64,000 nucleotides of DNA from Desulfarculus baarsii DSM 2075 (GCF_000143965.1 NC_014365.1:1019501-1083500); one strand, 5' to 3'. Counted from the stretch's first letter, positions 35,665 through 46,059 are shown. Program-made: numbers and translations. The notes: generated by a model not told the origin, from the sequence alone.

Positions 35665-36720
35665 TCAGGCCTCGCCGGGCAGGCGGCCGCCCCGGGGCAG
35701 GCGGCTGACGGCGTCGGCTTCGAGGGCCAGGCGCAGGCCGGCCCGCAGGCGGATGGCTCCGGCGGCGGCGATCATGGCGGCGTTGTCGGTGCACAGGGCC
35801 ACGGGCGGGGCGGTGAGCTCCATGCCGGCCGCGGCGGCGGCCTGGGCCATGGCTTGGCGCAGGCGCTGGTTGGCGGCCACGCCGCCGGCCAGGGCCAGGC
35901 GGGTCAGGCCGCGTTGCTTGGCCGCGGCGATGGTCTTGCTGGTCAGCACCTCGACCACGGCCTCCTGAAAGCCGGCGCAAAGGTCTTCGATGCGATAATT
36001 CTGGCCGATGTGCTCCTGGCGAAAGCGCACCACCGCGCTTTTGAGCCCGCTGAAGCTGAAATCCAGCGTGCCGTCGCGCAGGCGCGGCCGGGGCAGTTGA
36101 ATCGCCGTGGGATCGCCGCCGGCGGCCAGGCGGTCGATGATCACCCCGCCGGGGTAGCCCAGGCCGTAGAGCTTGGCCACCTTGTCGTAGGCCTCGCCGG
36201 CCGCGTCGTCGACGGTCTGGCCCAATTCTTCCATCTGGCCGAAATCATGCACGTGATAGATGCTGGTGTGGCCGCCGCTGACCAACAGCGCGGCGAAGGG
36301 CGGCGCGGGCGGATCGTCCATCAGGCGCAGCGCCGCGATGTGGCCCTCCAGGTGGCTGACCCCCACGATGGGCAGATCACGCGCCCAGGCCAGGGCCTTG
36401 GCCGCCGACAGCCCCACCAGAAGCGAGCCGATCAGCCCCGGCCCCTGGGTCACGGCCAGGCCGCTGATCTGGCCAAGCGTGACGCCGGCCCCCGCCAGCG
36501 CCGCCCGGATCACCGGGGCCACGGCCTCCAGATGGCGACGGCTGGCCAGTTCGGGCACCACCCCGCCAAAGGGCGCGTGATCGCGCACCTGGCTGGCCAC
36601 CACGCTGGAAAGCGCGCGGCGGCCGTCCTCAACGACCGCCGCCGCCGTCTCGTCGCACGAAGACTCCACGCCCAGGACCAGGCGCCCCGGGTCGCCGTCG
36701 TTATTGAGCGCGTTGGCCAC
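35665..36720 (-). CDS. tsaD: tRNA N6-threonylcarbamoyladenosine transferase TsaD
   Basis: A 351-residue ASKHA-fold enzyme that transfers threonylcarbamoyl to A37 of ANN-decoding tRNAs. The metal-site motif HLEGHIAALRL, the N-terminal ESSCDETAAAVVEDG and the VSGGHTSIYHV block are typical. Translation starts at GTG 36720, inside the last 20 bp of fbp, so it is coupled. Its partner TsaE is encoded at 40.7-41.2 kb on the same strand; tsaB and tsaC are elsewhere. Confidence 0.95.
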   Translation of the reverse strand: MANALNNDGDPGRLVLGVESSCDETAAAVVEDGRRALSSVVASQVRDHAPFGGVVPELASRRHLEAVAPVIRAALAGAGVTLGQISGLAVTQGPGLIGSLLVGLSAAKALAWARDLPIVGVSHLEGHIAALRLMDDPPAPPFAALLVSGGHTSIYHVHDFGQMEELGQTVDDAAGEAYDKVAKLYGLGYPGGVIIDRLAAGGDPTAIQLPRPRLRDGTLDFSFSGLKSAVVRFRQEHIGQNYRIEDLCAGFQEAVVEVLTSKTIAAAKQRGLTRLALAGGVAANQRLRQAMAQAAAAAGMELTAPPVALCTDNAAMIAAAGAIRLRAGLRLALEADAVSRLPRGGRLPGEA

Positions 36721-37726
36721 TGATGAACTGTTCCGCCTCTTGCACGTCGAGCTTGCTGCCGATGACAATGGGCACCCGCTGATGCAGCTCTTCGGGCTGG
36801 ATCTCCAGGATGCGCTGGCCCTCGCCGGTGCTGGCCGCGCCGCCGGCTTGCTCGGCGACCATGGCCAGGGGGTTGCATTCGTAGAGCAGACGCAGTTTGC
36901 CGTGGGGTTTTTTGGGGTCTTTGGTGTCCTTGGGGTAGAGGAACACACCGCCATAGAGCAGGGTGCGGTGGAAGTCGGCGACCATGGAGCCAATGTAACG
37001 GCATGAATACACTGGCTTATCCGGCGTGGTCCGCCGCAGGTGGCGGAAATAGTCTTGCAGGCCCTGGCTCCAATAATCCCAATAACCCATGTTGGCGCTG
37101 AAGATCTTGCCCCGCTCGGGGATGGTGATGTCGGGGTGGCTGAGCAAAAACTCGCCCACCGAGGGCTCCAGGGTGAAGCCGCTGACGCCGTTGCCGGTGG
37201 TGTAGACCATCATCGTCGAGGAGCCGTAGAGAAAATAGCCGGCGGCGACCTGCTTGTAGCCCGGCTGGAGCAGATCGCTCATCTGGTAGTCGGAGCCCGG
37301 CGACTCCTTGCGCAGGATGCTGAAGATCGTGCCGATGCTGACGTTGGCGTCGATGTTGGACGAGCCGTCGAGCGGATCGAAAAGCAGCACGTAGTTGCCT
37401 TTGTTGTAACCGCGCGGAATCTCGATGGGATCGGCGTCTTCCTCCGAGCCCAGCACGGCGCAGTGGCTGCTGCGACAGAGGCGCTCGATGAGCAGGTCGT
37501 GGGCGAATTCGTCGAGCTTGCGCACGATTTCGTCCTGGACGTTGCTGCGGCCGGTGGCTCCCAAGATGCCGGCCAGGCCGGCCCGGTTGACCTCGGCCGA
37601 GATGATTTTGGCGGCGAATATCAGTTCGTTGAGCAGCCGGGTGAACACGCCGGTGGCGTCGCCGTGCCGCTGTTGTTGCATCAGGATGTGGTTGGTGACC
37701 GTAATGCCGAGTTTGTTCTCAGTCAT
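36701..37726 (-). CDS. fbp: Fructose-1,6-bisphosphatase class I
   Basis: A 341-residue gluconeogenic phosphatase. Metal and substrate motifs VLGSEEDADP, LFDPLDGSSNIDANVS and GGVFLYPKDTKDP are intact; full class I length. Needed for growth on acids or autotrophically, in line with a sulfate reducer. It heads fbp-tsaD-rsmA. Confidence 0.96.
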   Translation of the reverse strand: MTENKLGITVTNHILMQQQRHGDATGVFTRLLNELIFAAKIISAEVNRAGLAGILGATGRSNVQDEIVRKLDEFAHDLLIERLCRSSHCAVLGSEEDADPIEIPRGYNKGNYVLLFDPLDGSSNIDANVSIGTIFSILRKESPGSDYQMSDLLQPGYKQVAAGYFLYGSSTMMVYTTGNGVSGFTLEPSVGEFLLSHPDITIPERGKIFSANMGYWDYWSQGLQDYFRHLRRTTPDKPVYSCRYIGSMVADFHRTLLYGGVFLYPKDTKDPKKPHGKLRLLYECNPLAMVAEQAGGAASTGEGQRILEIQPEELHQRVPIVIGSKLDVQEAEQFISGQRAQ

Positions 37727-37856
37727 TGCCCCCTCCAGTTAATTGCCAGCCATGAAACGCTTTGTCATCTAGTTGTAACACCCCTTTGACGGCAGGGCAA
37801 TCTTCCAGCCAACCCGCCGCCGGGGCCAGGGCGCGGCCGTGGGGCGTTTGGCCGCC

Positions 37857-39467
37857 CTAGCTGGTCTCGTCTTGCTGCAGCTTGTATTGGATGCTCTCGG
37901 ACAAGGCCTGCCACGAGGCCTCCAGCACGTCGAAGCTCACGCCCACCGTGCCCCAGCGCGATCGGCCGTCGCTGGATTCGATCAGCACGCGCACCCGGGC
38001 GGCGGTGCCGTCGGCGCTGGACAAGACGCGCACCTTGTAGTCGACCAACTGCATCTCGGCCAACTGGGGGTAAAAGCCCAGCAAGGCCTTGCGCATGGCC
38101 CGGTCGAGGGCGTTGACCGGGCCGTTGCCCACCGCGGCGGTGTGGCGCACCCGGCCGTCGACCAGAACCATCACCGTCGCCTCGGACACCGGGCCCGGCG
38201 CCTTGCAGCCCAGGATGTTGTTGGCCTCCTTGTGGGTGTGCACGCGGAAGTCCATCAACTGGAAGTAGGTCTTTTCGCGGCCCAAGACGCGGTTGATCAG
38301 CAGCTCGAAGCTGGCCTCGGCGGCTTCGTAGACATAGCCCTTGTTTTCCTGGGCCTTGAGCTCCTCGAGCATCCGGCCCAGGGCGGGGTCGTTGTCGGCC
38401 AGGTCCAGGCCCATGTCGCGGGCCTTGCGCAGGATGGCGGCCTTGCCGGCCAGGTCGCTGATCAGATAGCGGCGGTCGTTGCCCACGGCCTCGGGCGACA
38501 CATGCTCGTAGAGGGCCGGGTCTTTTTCGACGGCGCTGATGTGCAGCCCGCCCTTGTGGCCAAAGGCGGCCCGGCCCACGTAGGGCGCGAAGGGCCGCGG
38601 TTGCTGGTTGGCCAGCTCCAGCACGAAGCGGGCGGTGTCGGTCAGCAGGGGCAGCCGGCCCTCGGGCAGGGCGCGCAGGCCCATCTTGAGCTCCAGGGCG
38701 GCGACGATCGAGCACAAATTGGCGTTGCCGCAGCGCTCGCCCACGCCGTTGATGGTGCCCTGCACCTGGCTGGCTCCGGCCTCCACGGCGGCCAGCGAGT
38801 TGGCCACGGCCAGTTCGGCGTCGTTGTGGGTGTGCACGCCCACGGCCAGGCCGGGCAGCGTCTGGCGAACCAGCCGCGTGGCCTCGGCCACCTGGCCGGG
38901 CAGCGAGCCGCCGTTGGTGTCGCAGAGCACCAGGCACTTGGCCCCGCCCTCGGCGGCGGCCTTGAGGCAGGCCAGGGTGTATTCCCGGTTGTGCTTGAGG
39001 CCGTCGAAAAAGTGCTCGGCGTCGAAAAAGACCTGGATGTGATGCCGGCTGAGATAGGCCACCGAGTCGGCGATCATGGCCAGGTTGCGCTCCAGGGGCA
39101 CGCCCAGTTGGATCGTCACGTGGCGATCCCAGGTCTTGCCGACCATGGTCACCACGTCGGTGCCCGCGCCGAGCAGATCGGCCAGATTCTGGTCGTTTTC
39201 GGGCCGCCGGTTGGCGTGGTGGGTCGAGCCGAAGGCCACCAGTTTGGCCGTTTTCAGGCGCAGCTCGCCGGCGCGGGCGAAAAACTGCTTGTCGCGCGGG
39301 TTGCTGCCGGGCCAACCGCCCTCGATGTAGTGCACGCCCAGGTGATCCAGGCGCTGGGCCACCTTGAGCTTGTCGTCCACCGACAGGACGAATCCCGCCG
39401 CCTGGGTGCCGTCGCGCAGGGTGGTGTCGTAGATCTCCACCACCCGTTTGTCTGGGTTGCCGGCCAT
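37857..39467 (-). CDS. cimA: (R)-citramalate synthase
   Basis: A 536-residue DRE-TIM enzyme with the IYDTTLRDGTQAAGF motif and a C-terminal regulatory LeuA-dimer domain. The HTHNDAELAVANSL motif and the GTINGVGERCGNANL block favour citramalate synthase of the long bacterial type, which condenses pyruvate and acetyl-CoA towards 2-oxobutyrate and isoleucine without threonine. It follows lysC by eight bases, placing two branch-point amino-acid enzymes together. Confidence 0.92.
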   Translation of the reverse strand: MAGNPDKRVVEIYDTTLRDGTQAAGFVLSVDDKLKVAQRLDHLGVHYIEGGWPGSNPRDKQFFARAGELRLKTAKLVAFGSTHHANRRPENDQNLADLLGAGTDVVTMVGKTWDRHVTIQLGVPLERNLAMIADSVAYLSRHHIQVFFDAEHFFDGLKHNREYTLACLKAAAEGGAKCLVLCDTNGGSLPGQVAEATRLVRQTLPGLAVGVHTHNDAELAVANSLAAVEAGASQVQGTINGVGERCGNANLCSIVAALELKMGLRALPEGRLPLLTDTARFVLELANQQPRPFAPYVGRAAFGHKGGLHISAVEKDPALYEHVSPEAVGNDRRYLISDLAGKAAILRKARDMGLDLADNDPALGRMLEELKAQENKGYVYEAAEASFELLINRVLGREKTYFQLMDFRVHTHKEANNILGCKAPGPVSEATVMVLVDGRVRHTAAVGNGPVNALDRAMRKALLGFYPQLAEMQLVDYKVRVLSSADGTAARVRVLIESSDGRSRWGTVGVSFDVLEASWQALSESIQYKLQQDETS

Positions 39468-39475
39468 GGCCCCCT

Positions 39476-40720
39476 CTACGAGAGATCTTCGGCTTTGGGC
39501 GCGTCGCCGGCCAAGTGGAACGCCTCGTGCAGGGCGCGCACGGCCAGCTCGGTGTATTTCTCCTTGATGACGCAGGAGATCTTGATCTCGCTGGTGTTGA
39601 TGGTCTCGATGTTGATGCCCTCGCCGGCCAACACCTGGAACATCTTGGTGGCCACGCCGGCGTGGTTGCGCATGCCGGTGCCGATGATCGAAACCTTGGC
39701 CACGTTGGGGTCGCCGATGACCTGCTTGGCCCCCAGCTCCTTGGCCGTGGCCTGGACGACCCGCATGGCCTGGTCGTAGTCGGTCTTGGGCACGGTGAAG
39801 GAAATGTCGGTCTTGCCGTCCTCGCTGGTGTTTTGGATAATCACGTCGACGACGATGTTGGCCGCGCCGATGGGCGTGAAGACCTTGCTGGCCACGCCGG
39901 GCTGGTCGACCACGCCCTTGATGGTGATGCGGGCCTCGTTTTTGTTGTAGGCCACGCCGCTGACGACGAGTTTTTCGGTGATTTGCTCTTCGGAAACCAC
40001 CATGGTGCCCTCCTGGTCGGTGAAGGTTGAACGCACGTGGATTTTCACGCCGAACTGCTTGGCGAAGGCCACGGAGCGGATCTCCAGCACCTTCGCGCCC
40101 AACGAGGCCATTTCCAGCATCTCGTCGTAGGATATGGCCGCCAACTTGCGCGCCTGGGGCACGATGTTGGGGTCGGTGGTGTAGACGCCATCGACGTCGG
40201 TGAAAATCTCGCAGACATCGGCCTTGATGGCCGCGGCCAGGGCCACCGCGGTGGTGTCGCTGCCGCCACGGCCCAAGGTGGTCACGTCGCCCGAATCCCA
40301 GTCCAGGCCCTGGAAGCCAGCCACCACCACCACCTGGCCCTGGTCGAGCATCTCCGAGATGCGCTGGGCCTCCACGTCCTTGATGCGGGCCTTGCCAAAG
40401 ACGTTGTCGGTGAGGATGGCCGCCTGAAAGCCCAAAAGCGAGTGGGCCGGCAGACCCATCTGGCGGGCGGCGATGCAAAACAGGGCCACCGATTGTTGCT
40501 CGCCAGTGGCCAGCAGCACGTCCATTTCGCGGGCGTCGGGTTCGGGGCTGACTTCCTTGGCCAGGGCGATGAGCTTGTCGGTGACGCCGGCCATGGCCGA
40601 AAGCACCACCACCATCTTGTTGCCCTGATCGGCCCGCGCCTTGACCTTGCGGGCGACGTTTTTGATCTTTTCGATGCTGCCGACGGACGTGCCGCCGAAT
40701 TTTTGCACGATTATGGCCAT
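39476..40720 (-). CDS. lysC: Aspartate kinase
   Basis: A 414-residue monofunctional aspartokinase: catalytic domain with [15 protein letters not shown] and [15 protein letters not shown], then two ACT domains (from about 265) that usually bind lysine and/or threonine. It commits aspartate to lysine, threonine and methionine synthesis. ATG 40720 was preferred; a TTG nine bases upstream is an alternative. A five-base gap separates it from tsaE. Confidence 0.96.
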   Translation of the reverse strand: MAIIVQKFGGTSVGSIEKIKNVARKVKARADQGNKMVVVLSAMAGVTDKLIALAKEVSPEPDAREMDVLLATGEQQSVALFCIAARQMGLPAHSLLGFQAAILTDNVFGKARIKDVEAQRISEMLDQGQVVVVAGFQGLDWDSGDVTTLGRGGSDTTAVALAAAIKADVCEIFTDVDGVYTTDPNIVPQARKLAAISYDEMLEMASLGAKVLEIRSVAFAKQFGVKIHVRSTFTDQEGTMVVSEEQITEKLVVSGVAYNKNEARITIKGVVDQPGVASKVFTPIGAANIVVDVIIQNTSEDGKTDISFTVPKTDYDQAMRVVQATAKELGAKQVIGDPNVAKVSIIGTGMRNHAGVATKMFQVLAGEGINIETINTSEIKISCVIKEKYTELAVRALHEAFHLAGDAPKAEDLS

Positions 40721-40725
40721 CGTCC

Positions 40726-41202
40726 TCAATCCGCCTGAATGTTCAAAAGCCCGCGCAACCCGTCCAAAAACGCGGCCGGGCCGCTGATCCGCGCCTGACG
40801 CTCATGGCCGGCCTCGCCCGTCAGCCAGACGTCCACCGCCGTCTCCGGCCAGCGGCCGTCCATGACCTCGGCCCATTCCACGGCCAGCACGCCCTCGGCC
40901 GATTCCTCCAGCAGGCCCAGGTCAAGGGCGCCGCCCAGGTCGAGCCGATAGAGGTCGGCGTGAAAAAACGGCGTGGGGCCGGGATAGACGTTCAACAACG
41001 TGAAGGTGGGGCTGACGACGTTGTAGTCGTCGCCCACGCCCAGGCCCCGGGCCAGGCCCCGGGCCAGGGTTGTCTTGCCCGCGCCCAGGCCGCCGCGCAG
41101 CAGCACCACCGCGCCCGGGCCCAACACGCGGCCCAAGGCCAGGCCCAGCCGGAGGGTCTGCTCCTCGCCGCGCAAAAGCAATTCGATGACGTCGCCGCTC
41201 AT
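40726..41202 (-). CDS. tsaE: tRNA threonylcarbamoyladenosine ATPase TsaE
   Basis: A 158-residue P-loop ATPase with Walker [18 protein letters not shown] and the [10 protein letters not shown] switch-like segment, ending with the [13 protein letters not shown] block typical of TsaE. It drives the TsaB-TsaD-TsaE cycle for t6A37 formation. It sits between the NAD(P)H-hydrate repair gene and lysC. Confidence 0.94.
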   Translation of the reverse strand: MSGDVIELLLRGEEQTLRLGLALGRVLGPGAVVLLRGGLGAGKTTLARGLARGLGVGDDYNVVSPTFTLLNVYPGPTPFFHADLYRLDLGGALDLGLLEESAEGVLAVEWAEVMDGRWPETAVDVWLTGEAGHERQARISGPAAFLDGLRGLLNIQAD

Positions 41203-41277
41203 GGCCTTGACGCCGCCGCCAATTGCAGGGATTTACCAGAATCGCGGCCCAGGGGCAAGGGCAAGGCCCACATTTGC

Positions 41278-42855
41278 CTAGTCCTCGTCGTGGTGGTCGT
41301 GGTCGTGACCGGCCTCCAGCGTGGCGAAGGCCGTCGGCAGATAATCGGCCAGTTCCTCGGCGGCCAGGCCGCGCAGGCCGAATTCCTCGGCGGCCAACTG
41401 GGCGGCCAGACCGTGAATAAAGGCCCCGCACAAGGCCGCCTCCAGGGCGCTCGACCCTTGGGCCAAAAGGCCGCCGATCAGGCCGGTGAGCACGTCGCCG
41501 CTGCCGCCGCTGGCCAACAGCGGCGAGCCGGTGTCGTTGACCCAGGCCAGGCCGTCGGGCGCGGCGATGACGCTGCGCGCGCCCTTGAGCAGGCAGACGG
41601 CGTTGTATTTGGCGGCGATGCGCCGGGCCGCGTCCAGGCGATCGGCCTGGATTTCGGCGGTCTGGCAGCCCAGCAGGCGGCCGGCCTCGCCGGGATGGGG
41701 GCAGAGCACCACCTGCTCGGCGGCCCAGACCGGCGGTTCGGGGCTTTCGGCCAGGGCGTTCAAGGCGTCGGCGTCGATGACCAGCGGCGCTTCGATGACG
41801 TTCATCAGCGCGATGGCCAATTGGGCGCTCTCGGCGGCGCGGCCCAGGCCGGGCCCCAGGGCCAGGGCCTGGCGCGAGGCCATCAACTGGCGCGCATCCT
41901 CCAGGGCCGCCACGTCCAGCGCGCCCGTGGCGGTCTGGGGCAGGGGATGGCTCATGCAGGCGGTCAATTTGGTTTCGGCCACGATGTTGAGCCCGGCCGG
42001 CAGGGCCACGGTGACCAAGCCGGCCCCGGCCCGCAACCCGCCCATGGCCGCCAGGCACGGCGCGCCGCTGTAGCCGGGCGCGCCGCCCACCACCAGCAGA
42101 TGGCCGAAATCGCCCTTGTGGGCGCTGGCGTCGCGGGGCGGCAGCAGGGCGGCCACGGTCTGGGGCTCCAGCAGCAGGCAGTCGATGTCCAGTTCGTCAA
42201 AGACGTGGGGCGGGATGGAGATATCGACCAGGCTCAGTTCGCCGGCGTGGTTTTCAAAGTCCAGCAGCAGCCCCCGCTTGACCGCGCCGAAGGTGGCCGT
42301 CCAGTCGGCGCGCACGGCCTGGCCCAGGGGCCGGCCGGTGTCGGCCGAGAGCCCGCTGGGCATGTCGATGGCCAGGATCGGCGCGTCGGATTCGTTTAGC
42401 GCCTCGATGGCCCGCAGATAAAGGCCTTCCACCGGCGCGCTCAGGCCCGTGCCCAAGATGGCGTCGACATAAATGTCGTAGGCGGCCATTTCGCCGGCGT
42501 AGAGATCGAAGGCGTCCTCGTCGGGCAGCTCGATCACCTCGACGCCGCAGGCCTCGGCCACGCGCAGGTTGATGGCGGCGTCGGGGCCAAGCTGCTCGGC
42601 CTTGGCCAGCAGAAACGCCGTGCAGACCGCGCCCTTCTGGGCCAGCATGCGCAGCACCGCCAGGCCGTCGCCGCCGTTGTTGCCCCGGCCGCAAAAGGCC
42701 GCCACGGCCAGGCCTTCCACCTCGCCCACCGCCTCGACGATCACCTTGGCCGCGCCCCGGGCGGCGTTTTCCATCAGCACTATGCCCGGCAGACCGATCT
42801 CGTTGATGGTGCGCTCGTCGGCCAGGCGCATCTGCTTGGCGCTAACAAGAATCAT
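41278..42855 (-). CDS. nnr: Bifunctional NAD(P)H-hydrate epimerase / ADP-dependent dehydratase
   Basis: A 525-residue fusion of NnrE (about 1-215; FCGRGNNGGDGLAVLRML, IDMPSGL) and NnrD (about 225-510; ALGPGLGRA, CPHPGEAGRLL, ASGGSGDVLTGLIGGLLAQG). Together they repair hydrated NADH and NADPH. The C terminus carries an unusual short His/Asp tail (GHDHDHHDED) that could bind metal. It overlaps acpS by four bases. Confidence 0.95.
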   Translation of the reverse strand: MILVSAKQMRLADERTINEIGLPGIVLMENAARGAAKVIVEAVGEVEGLAVAAFCGRGNNGGDGLAVLRMLAQKGAVCTAFLLAKAEQLGPDAAINLRVAEACGVEVIELPDEDAFDLYAGEMAAYDIYVDAILGTGLSAPVEGLYLRAIEALNESDAPILAIDMPSGLSADTGRPLGQAVRADWTATFGAVKRGLLLDFENHAGELSLVDISIPPHVFDELDIDCLLLEPQTVAALLPPRDASAHKGDFGHLLVVGGAPGYSGAPCLAAMGGLRAGAGLVTVALPAGLNIVAETKLTACMSHPLPQTATGALDVAALEDARQLMASRQALALGPGLGRAAESAQLAIALMNVIEAPLVIDADALNALAESPEPPVWAAEQVVLCPHPGEAGRLLGCQTAEIQADRLDAARRIAAKYNAVCLLKGARSVIAAPDGLAWVNDTGSPLLASGGSGDVLTGLIGGLLAQGSSALEAALCGAFIHGLAAQLAAEEFGLRGLAAEELADYLPTAFATLEAGHDHDHHDED

Positions 42856-43229
42856 GGTTTCTCCAATACGACCACCGCCGCGGCGTAATCGCCGTCGTCG
42901 GTCAGGCTGAGGTGGGCGGTCAGGCCGCCGTTGTCGCGGGCCCATTGGGCCACCGCGCCGTGCAGGCGCAGCAGCGGCCGGCCGCCGGCGGCGTGGGCCA
43001 CTTCTATTTCGGTGAAGGCCAGCCGGCCCATGCCCAGGCCGGCGGCCTTGACAAAGGCCTCCTTGGCCGCCCAGCGCAGGGCCAGGGCCGCGGCCGGCTT
43101 GGGCCGGGCCATGGCTTGCTCCCACTCGGCGGCGGTGAAACAGCGCCGGCCCAGGCGTGGGCCAAAGCGGGCCAGCGCCCGCTCGAAGCGCGCCACGCGG
43201 GCCAGATCCAGGCCCAGGCCAAAGATCAT
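42852..43229 (-). CDS. acpS: Holo-[acyl-carrier-protein] synthase
   Basis: A 125-residue 4'-phosphopantetheinyl transferase that activates acyl carrier protein. Family motifs are GLGLDLARVARFE with the magnesium-binding Asp and RWAAKEAFVKAAG. Its ATG overlaps nothing upstream; it follows pdxJ by two bases and its stop overlaps the nnr start (ATGA). Confidence 0.95.
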   Translation of the reverse strand: MIFGLGLDLARVARFERALARFGPRLGRRCFTAAEWEQAMARPKPAAALALRWAAKEAFVKAAGLGMGRLAFTEIEVAHAAGGRPLLRLHGAVAQWARDNGGLTAHLSLTDDGDYAAAVVVLEKP

Positions 43230-43231
43230 GG

Positions 43232-43990
43232 CTAGAGCCGGCGCGCCGGCGACTCGGGCTGGCGGGGCGGGGCGCTTTGCCGCACCAGGGCCAGCATCTC
43301 GGCAACGGCGCTCTCGAAGCCGACAAACAGGGCCCGCGCCACGATGGAATGCCCGATGGAGTACTCGACGATCTCGGGAATTTTCAGCAGCGGCGCGACG
43401 TTGCGCAGATTAAGCCCGTGACCGGCGGCCACGCGCATGCCCACCCGCGCGGCCAGGCGGGCGGCGTCTTCCAGGGCCGAGAGCAGCTTGAGGCGGGCGG
43501 CCTCGCCGGCGGCGTTGGCATAGGCCCCGGTGTGCAGTTCGACGACCTGGGCCCCGGCCATGTGGGCGGCCTTGACCTGCTCGGGGTGGGGGTCGATGAA
43601 CAGGCTGACCTCGATGTCGGCCTGGTTGAGCTGGGCGATGACGTCGCGCATGTAGTCCAGATTGCCCTTGACCTCCAGGCCGCCCTCGGTGGTCAGCTCC
43701 TGGCGGCGTTCGGGCACCAGCGTGCAGATCTGGGGCCCCACCTCGGCGGCGATGCCGATCATTTCCTCGGTGGCGGCCATTTCCATGTTCAGCGCGCCCT
43801 TGACCACCTGGCGCAGCACGCGCAGGTCGCGGTCCTGGATATGGCGGCGATCCTCGCGCAGGTGAACGATGATGCCGTCGGCCCCGGCCTTTTCGGCCAG
43901 CACGGCGGCCCAGACCGGGTCGGGCTCGTCGATGCCCCTGGCCTGGCGCAGGGTGGCCACGTGATCGACGTTAACCGACAGTCGGGCCAT
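43232..43990 (-). CDS. pdxJ: Pyridoxine 5'-phosphate synthase
   Basis: A 252-residue TIM-barrel enzyme of the DXP-dependent vitamin B6 pathway. RLSVNVDHVATLRQARG, HLREDRRHIQDRD, TLVPERRQELTTEGG and GHGLNLRNV are all diagnostic. It overlaps the ybeY end by 20 bases. The pdxJ-acpS pair is a common arrangement. Confidence 0.97.
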   Translation of the reverse strand: MARLSVNVDHVATLRQARGIDEPDPVWAAVLAEKAGADGIIVHLREDRRHIQDRDLRVLRQVVKGALNMEMAATEEMIGIAAEVGPQICTLVPERRQELTTEGGLEVKGNLDYMRDVIAQLNQADIEVSLFIDPHPEQVKAAHMAGAQVVELHTGAYANAAGEAARLKLLSALEDAARLAARVGMRVAAGHGLNLRNVAPLLKIPEIVEYSIGHSIVARALFVGFESAVAEMLALVRQSAPPRQPESPARRL

Positions 43991-44447
43991 GGCAGATCCT
44001 TTCCGAGGCAGCGGCGCTTTTTTCCAGCAGGTCTTCGGTCAGCTCCTCCATGGCCCGGGCCTGCTCCTCGTCGCGCAGGTGGTCGTGGCCCAGCAGGTGC
44101 AGCAGGCCGTGGATGATCAGGCGCACGAAATGTTCATCGGGGTCGAGCCCGTTTTCGGCGGCCTCGCGCTGGGCGGTGTCGATGCTGACGACCACGTCGC
44201 CCAGAATCTGGGGGTTTACGCCGGCGCCGTCGCCCTCTTGCATGGCGAAGGCCAGGACGTTGGTCGGCCCGCGTCGGTCCAGATATTGGCCGTTGATCTG
44301 GGCGATTTCGACGTCATCGCAGATCAGGAGCGAAAGCTCGGCGTCCTCAGCCAACGCCAAGGCGGCGCAGATTCGTTTGATCCGCGATTCCAAGGTCGTC
44401 AGGTCGATCGCCACCCGGCTTTGTCGATTGTCTATCGCAACTATCAT
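43971..44447 (-). CDS. ybeY: Endoribonuclease YbeY
   Basis: A 158-residue zinc-dependent RNase of 16S rRNA maturation and ribosome quality control. The zinc motif HGLLHLLGHDH is intact, as is NGQYLDRRGPTNVLAFAM. The start ATG 44447 has little SD, but it lies 101 bases inside the end of the upstream PgpH-like gene, so ribosomes could be delivered by coupling. Confidence 0.95.
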   Translation of the reverse strand: MIVAIDNRQSRVAIDLTTLESRIKRICAALALAEDAELSLLICDDVEIAQINGQYLDRRGPTNVLAFAMQEGDGAGVNPQILGDVVVSIDTAQREAAENGLDPDEHFVRLIIHGLLHLLGHDHLRDEEQARAMEELTEDLLEKSAAASERICHGPTVG

Positions 44448-46059
44448 TTTGTTTTTTCGGGCCGTTGTTGTCGGTGTTGGGGTACTCCACGCGGTGGTGG
44501 AAGATGCCATTGAGTATCTTGTTGAAGACCTTGGCGATTTTGTGCAAATCCTTCAGGGTCAGCTCGCACTCGTCCAGTTGGCCTTCGGCGAAAACCTTGT
44601 TGATCTGGCTCTGGACCAGGCCCTGGATGCGCGCCGGGGTGGGGTTGTCCAGGGATCGGCTGGCGGCTTCGACGGTGTCGGCCAGCATGACCAAGCCGGC
44701 CTCGCGGGTCTGGGGGCGCGGGCCGGGGTAGCGGAAGCTCTCGATGTTGGGCTCTTCACGGCCGGTTTCGCGGCTGCACTCCAGGGCTTTGTTGTAGAAA
44801 TAGTGGATCAGGCGGGTGCCGTGGTGTTGGCCGATGATGTCGATGATGGGCTGGCCCAGGCGGTGGCGGCGGGCGGCCTCGACGCCTTCCTTGACGTGAC
44901 TGATCAGGATCAGGGCGCTCATGGTCGGGGCCAGTTTTTCGTGGCGGTTGGGGGCGACGCCCTGGTTTTCCACGAAATAATCGCATTTTCGCAGCTTGCC
45001 CAGGTCGTGATAAAGGGCGGCCACCTTGGCCAAAAGCGAGTTGGCCCCGATCTCCTTGGCCGCCGCCTCCACCAGGCTGCCCACCACCAGGCTGTGGTGA
45101 TAGGTGCCCGGCGCCTGGAGCATCAGTTCCTGGAGCAGGGGATGATCCAGGCTGGCCAGCTCCATCAGGCAGGGCGCGCTGATGAAGCCGAAGGCCGACT
45201 CGGCCAGGGGGGCCATGCCCGCCGCCAGGATGCCCGCCAGCAGCGAGCCCAAAAGCGCCGCGGCCAGCGCGGCCATGAAGGCGGCGCTAAACAGCCAGCC
45301 CTGAACCAGGGCCATGGCCGCCAGGGCCAGCGCGCCGCTGAGGGCCGACCAGGCCGCCGCGCCGATCAGCGACATGCGGGTGTGGCCGCTGCGCACGTAG
45401 TGGGCGGCCACCACGCCGGTGATGAGATAGTAGACGAAAAGGGCCATGGAGCCCGGCCACAGCAGGCTGGCCAGCAGGCCGAAACCCAGGGCCGTGAGCA
45501 TGCCGGCCTGGGCGCTCATGAACAAACTGACCAACAGCGGCCCGGCGGCCAGCGGCACGGCGTAGCCCATGGCCTGGAGGGCCAACCCGCCGTGATCGAC
45601 GCTCATCGCCAGGGCCAGCAGGTTGTAACCACGTGAAAGACCGGCCAAAATTAGCAGGATGCACCACAGGAAGATGATCTGCCGGGCGCTGACCTCGCCG
45701 CCGAAAACAGGCAGGCGCTGGAACCAGATCAGATACAACTGCCTGAGCACCAGCGCCGAAAGAACCACCGCCCCCACGATGATCGGCCAGGGGGCGTGGG
45801 TGAAAAGATCTACCAGCAACGCGCCGAAGATCATGGCCGAAAGAATGGTGGGGGCGCTCAGGTGCAGGCTGCCTGGGCCCTGGAAGGCCCCGCGCAACTT
45901 GGGCAGGAGCCGTTCGCGCAGCCGCGTGCGGCAAAGCTGGCACAGCAGTTCCCAGGCCCGTTTGATCAGGGCCATGGCGCGAGCCCGCCATGCGGCGGCC
46001 GTCGGGTGGGTTTTCGGCGCGCCCACCGGGCGCAGCTTGCTTGGGCGCTCCACGCCCAT
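44347..46059 (-). CDS. PgpH-like 7TM HD-domain phosphohydrolase, lacking the extracellular domain
   Basis: A 570-residue membrane protein: a short cytoplasmic N terminus, about seven hydrophobic segments (about 70-300) and an HD domain (about 320-500) with [19 protein letters not shown] and QHHGT, the metal ligands of the PgpH type that degrades cyclic di-AMP. Canonical PgpH has a large extracellular HDED domain before the membrane part; it is missing here. A basic C-terminal tail of about 35 residues is read from DNA that also encodes the N terminus of ybeY (101 bp overlap). It follows phoH by four bases. Confidence 0.85.
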   Translation of the reverse strand: MGVERPSKLRPVGAPKTHPTAAAWRARAMALIKRAWELLCQLCRTRLRERLLPKLRGAFQGPGSLHLSAPTILSAMIFGALLVDLFTHAPWPIIVGAVVLSALVLRQLYLIWFQRLPVFGGEVSARQIIFLWCILLILAGLSRGYNLLALAMSVDHGGLALQAMGYAVPLAAGPLLVSLFMSAQAGMLTALGFGLLASLLWPGSMALFVYYLITGVVAAHYVRSGHTRMSLIGAAAWSALSGALALAAMALVQGWLFSAAFMAALAAALLGSLLAGILAAGMAPLAESAFGFISAPCLMELASLDHPLLQELMLQAPGTYHHSLVVGSLVEAAAKEIGANSLLAKVAALYHDLGKLRKCDYFVENQGVAPNRHEKLAPTMSALILISHVKEGVEAARRHRLGQPIIDIIGQHHGTRLIHYFYNKALECSRETGREEPNIESFRYPGPRPQTREAGLVMLADTVEAASRSLDNPTPARIQGLVQSQINKVFAEGQLDECELTLKDLHKIAKVFNKILNGIFHHRVEYPNTDNNGPKKQNDSCDRQSTKPGGDRPDDLGIADQTNLRRLGVG

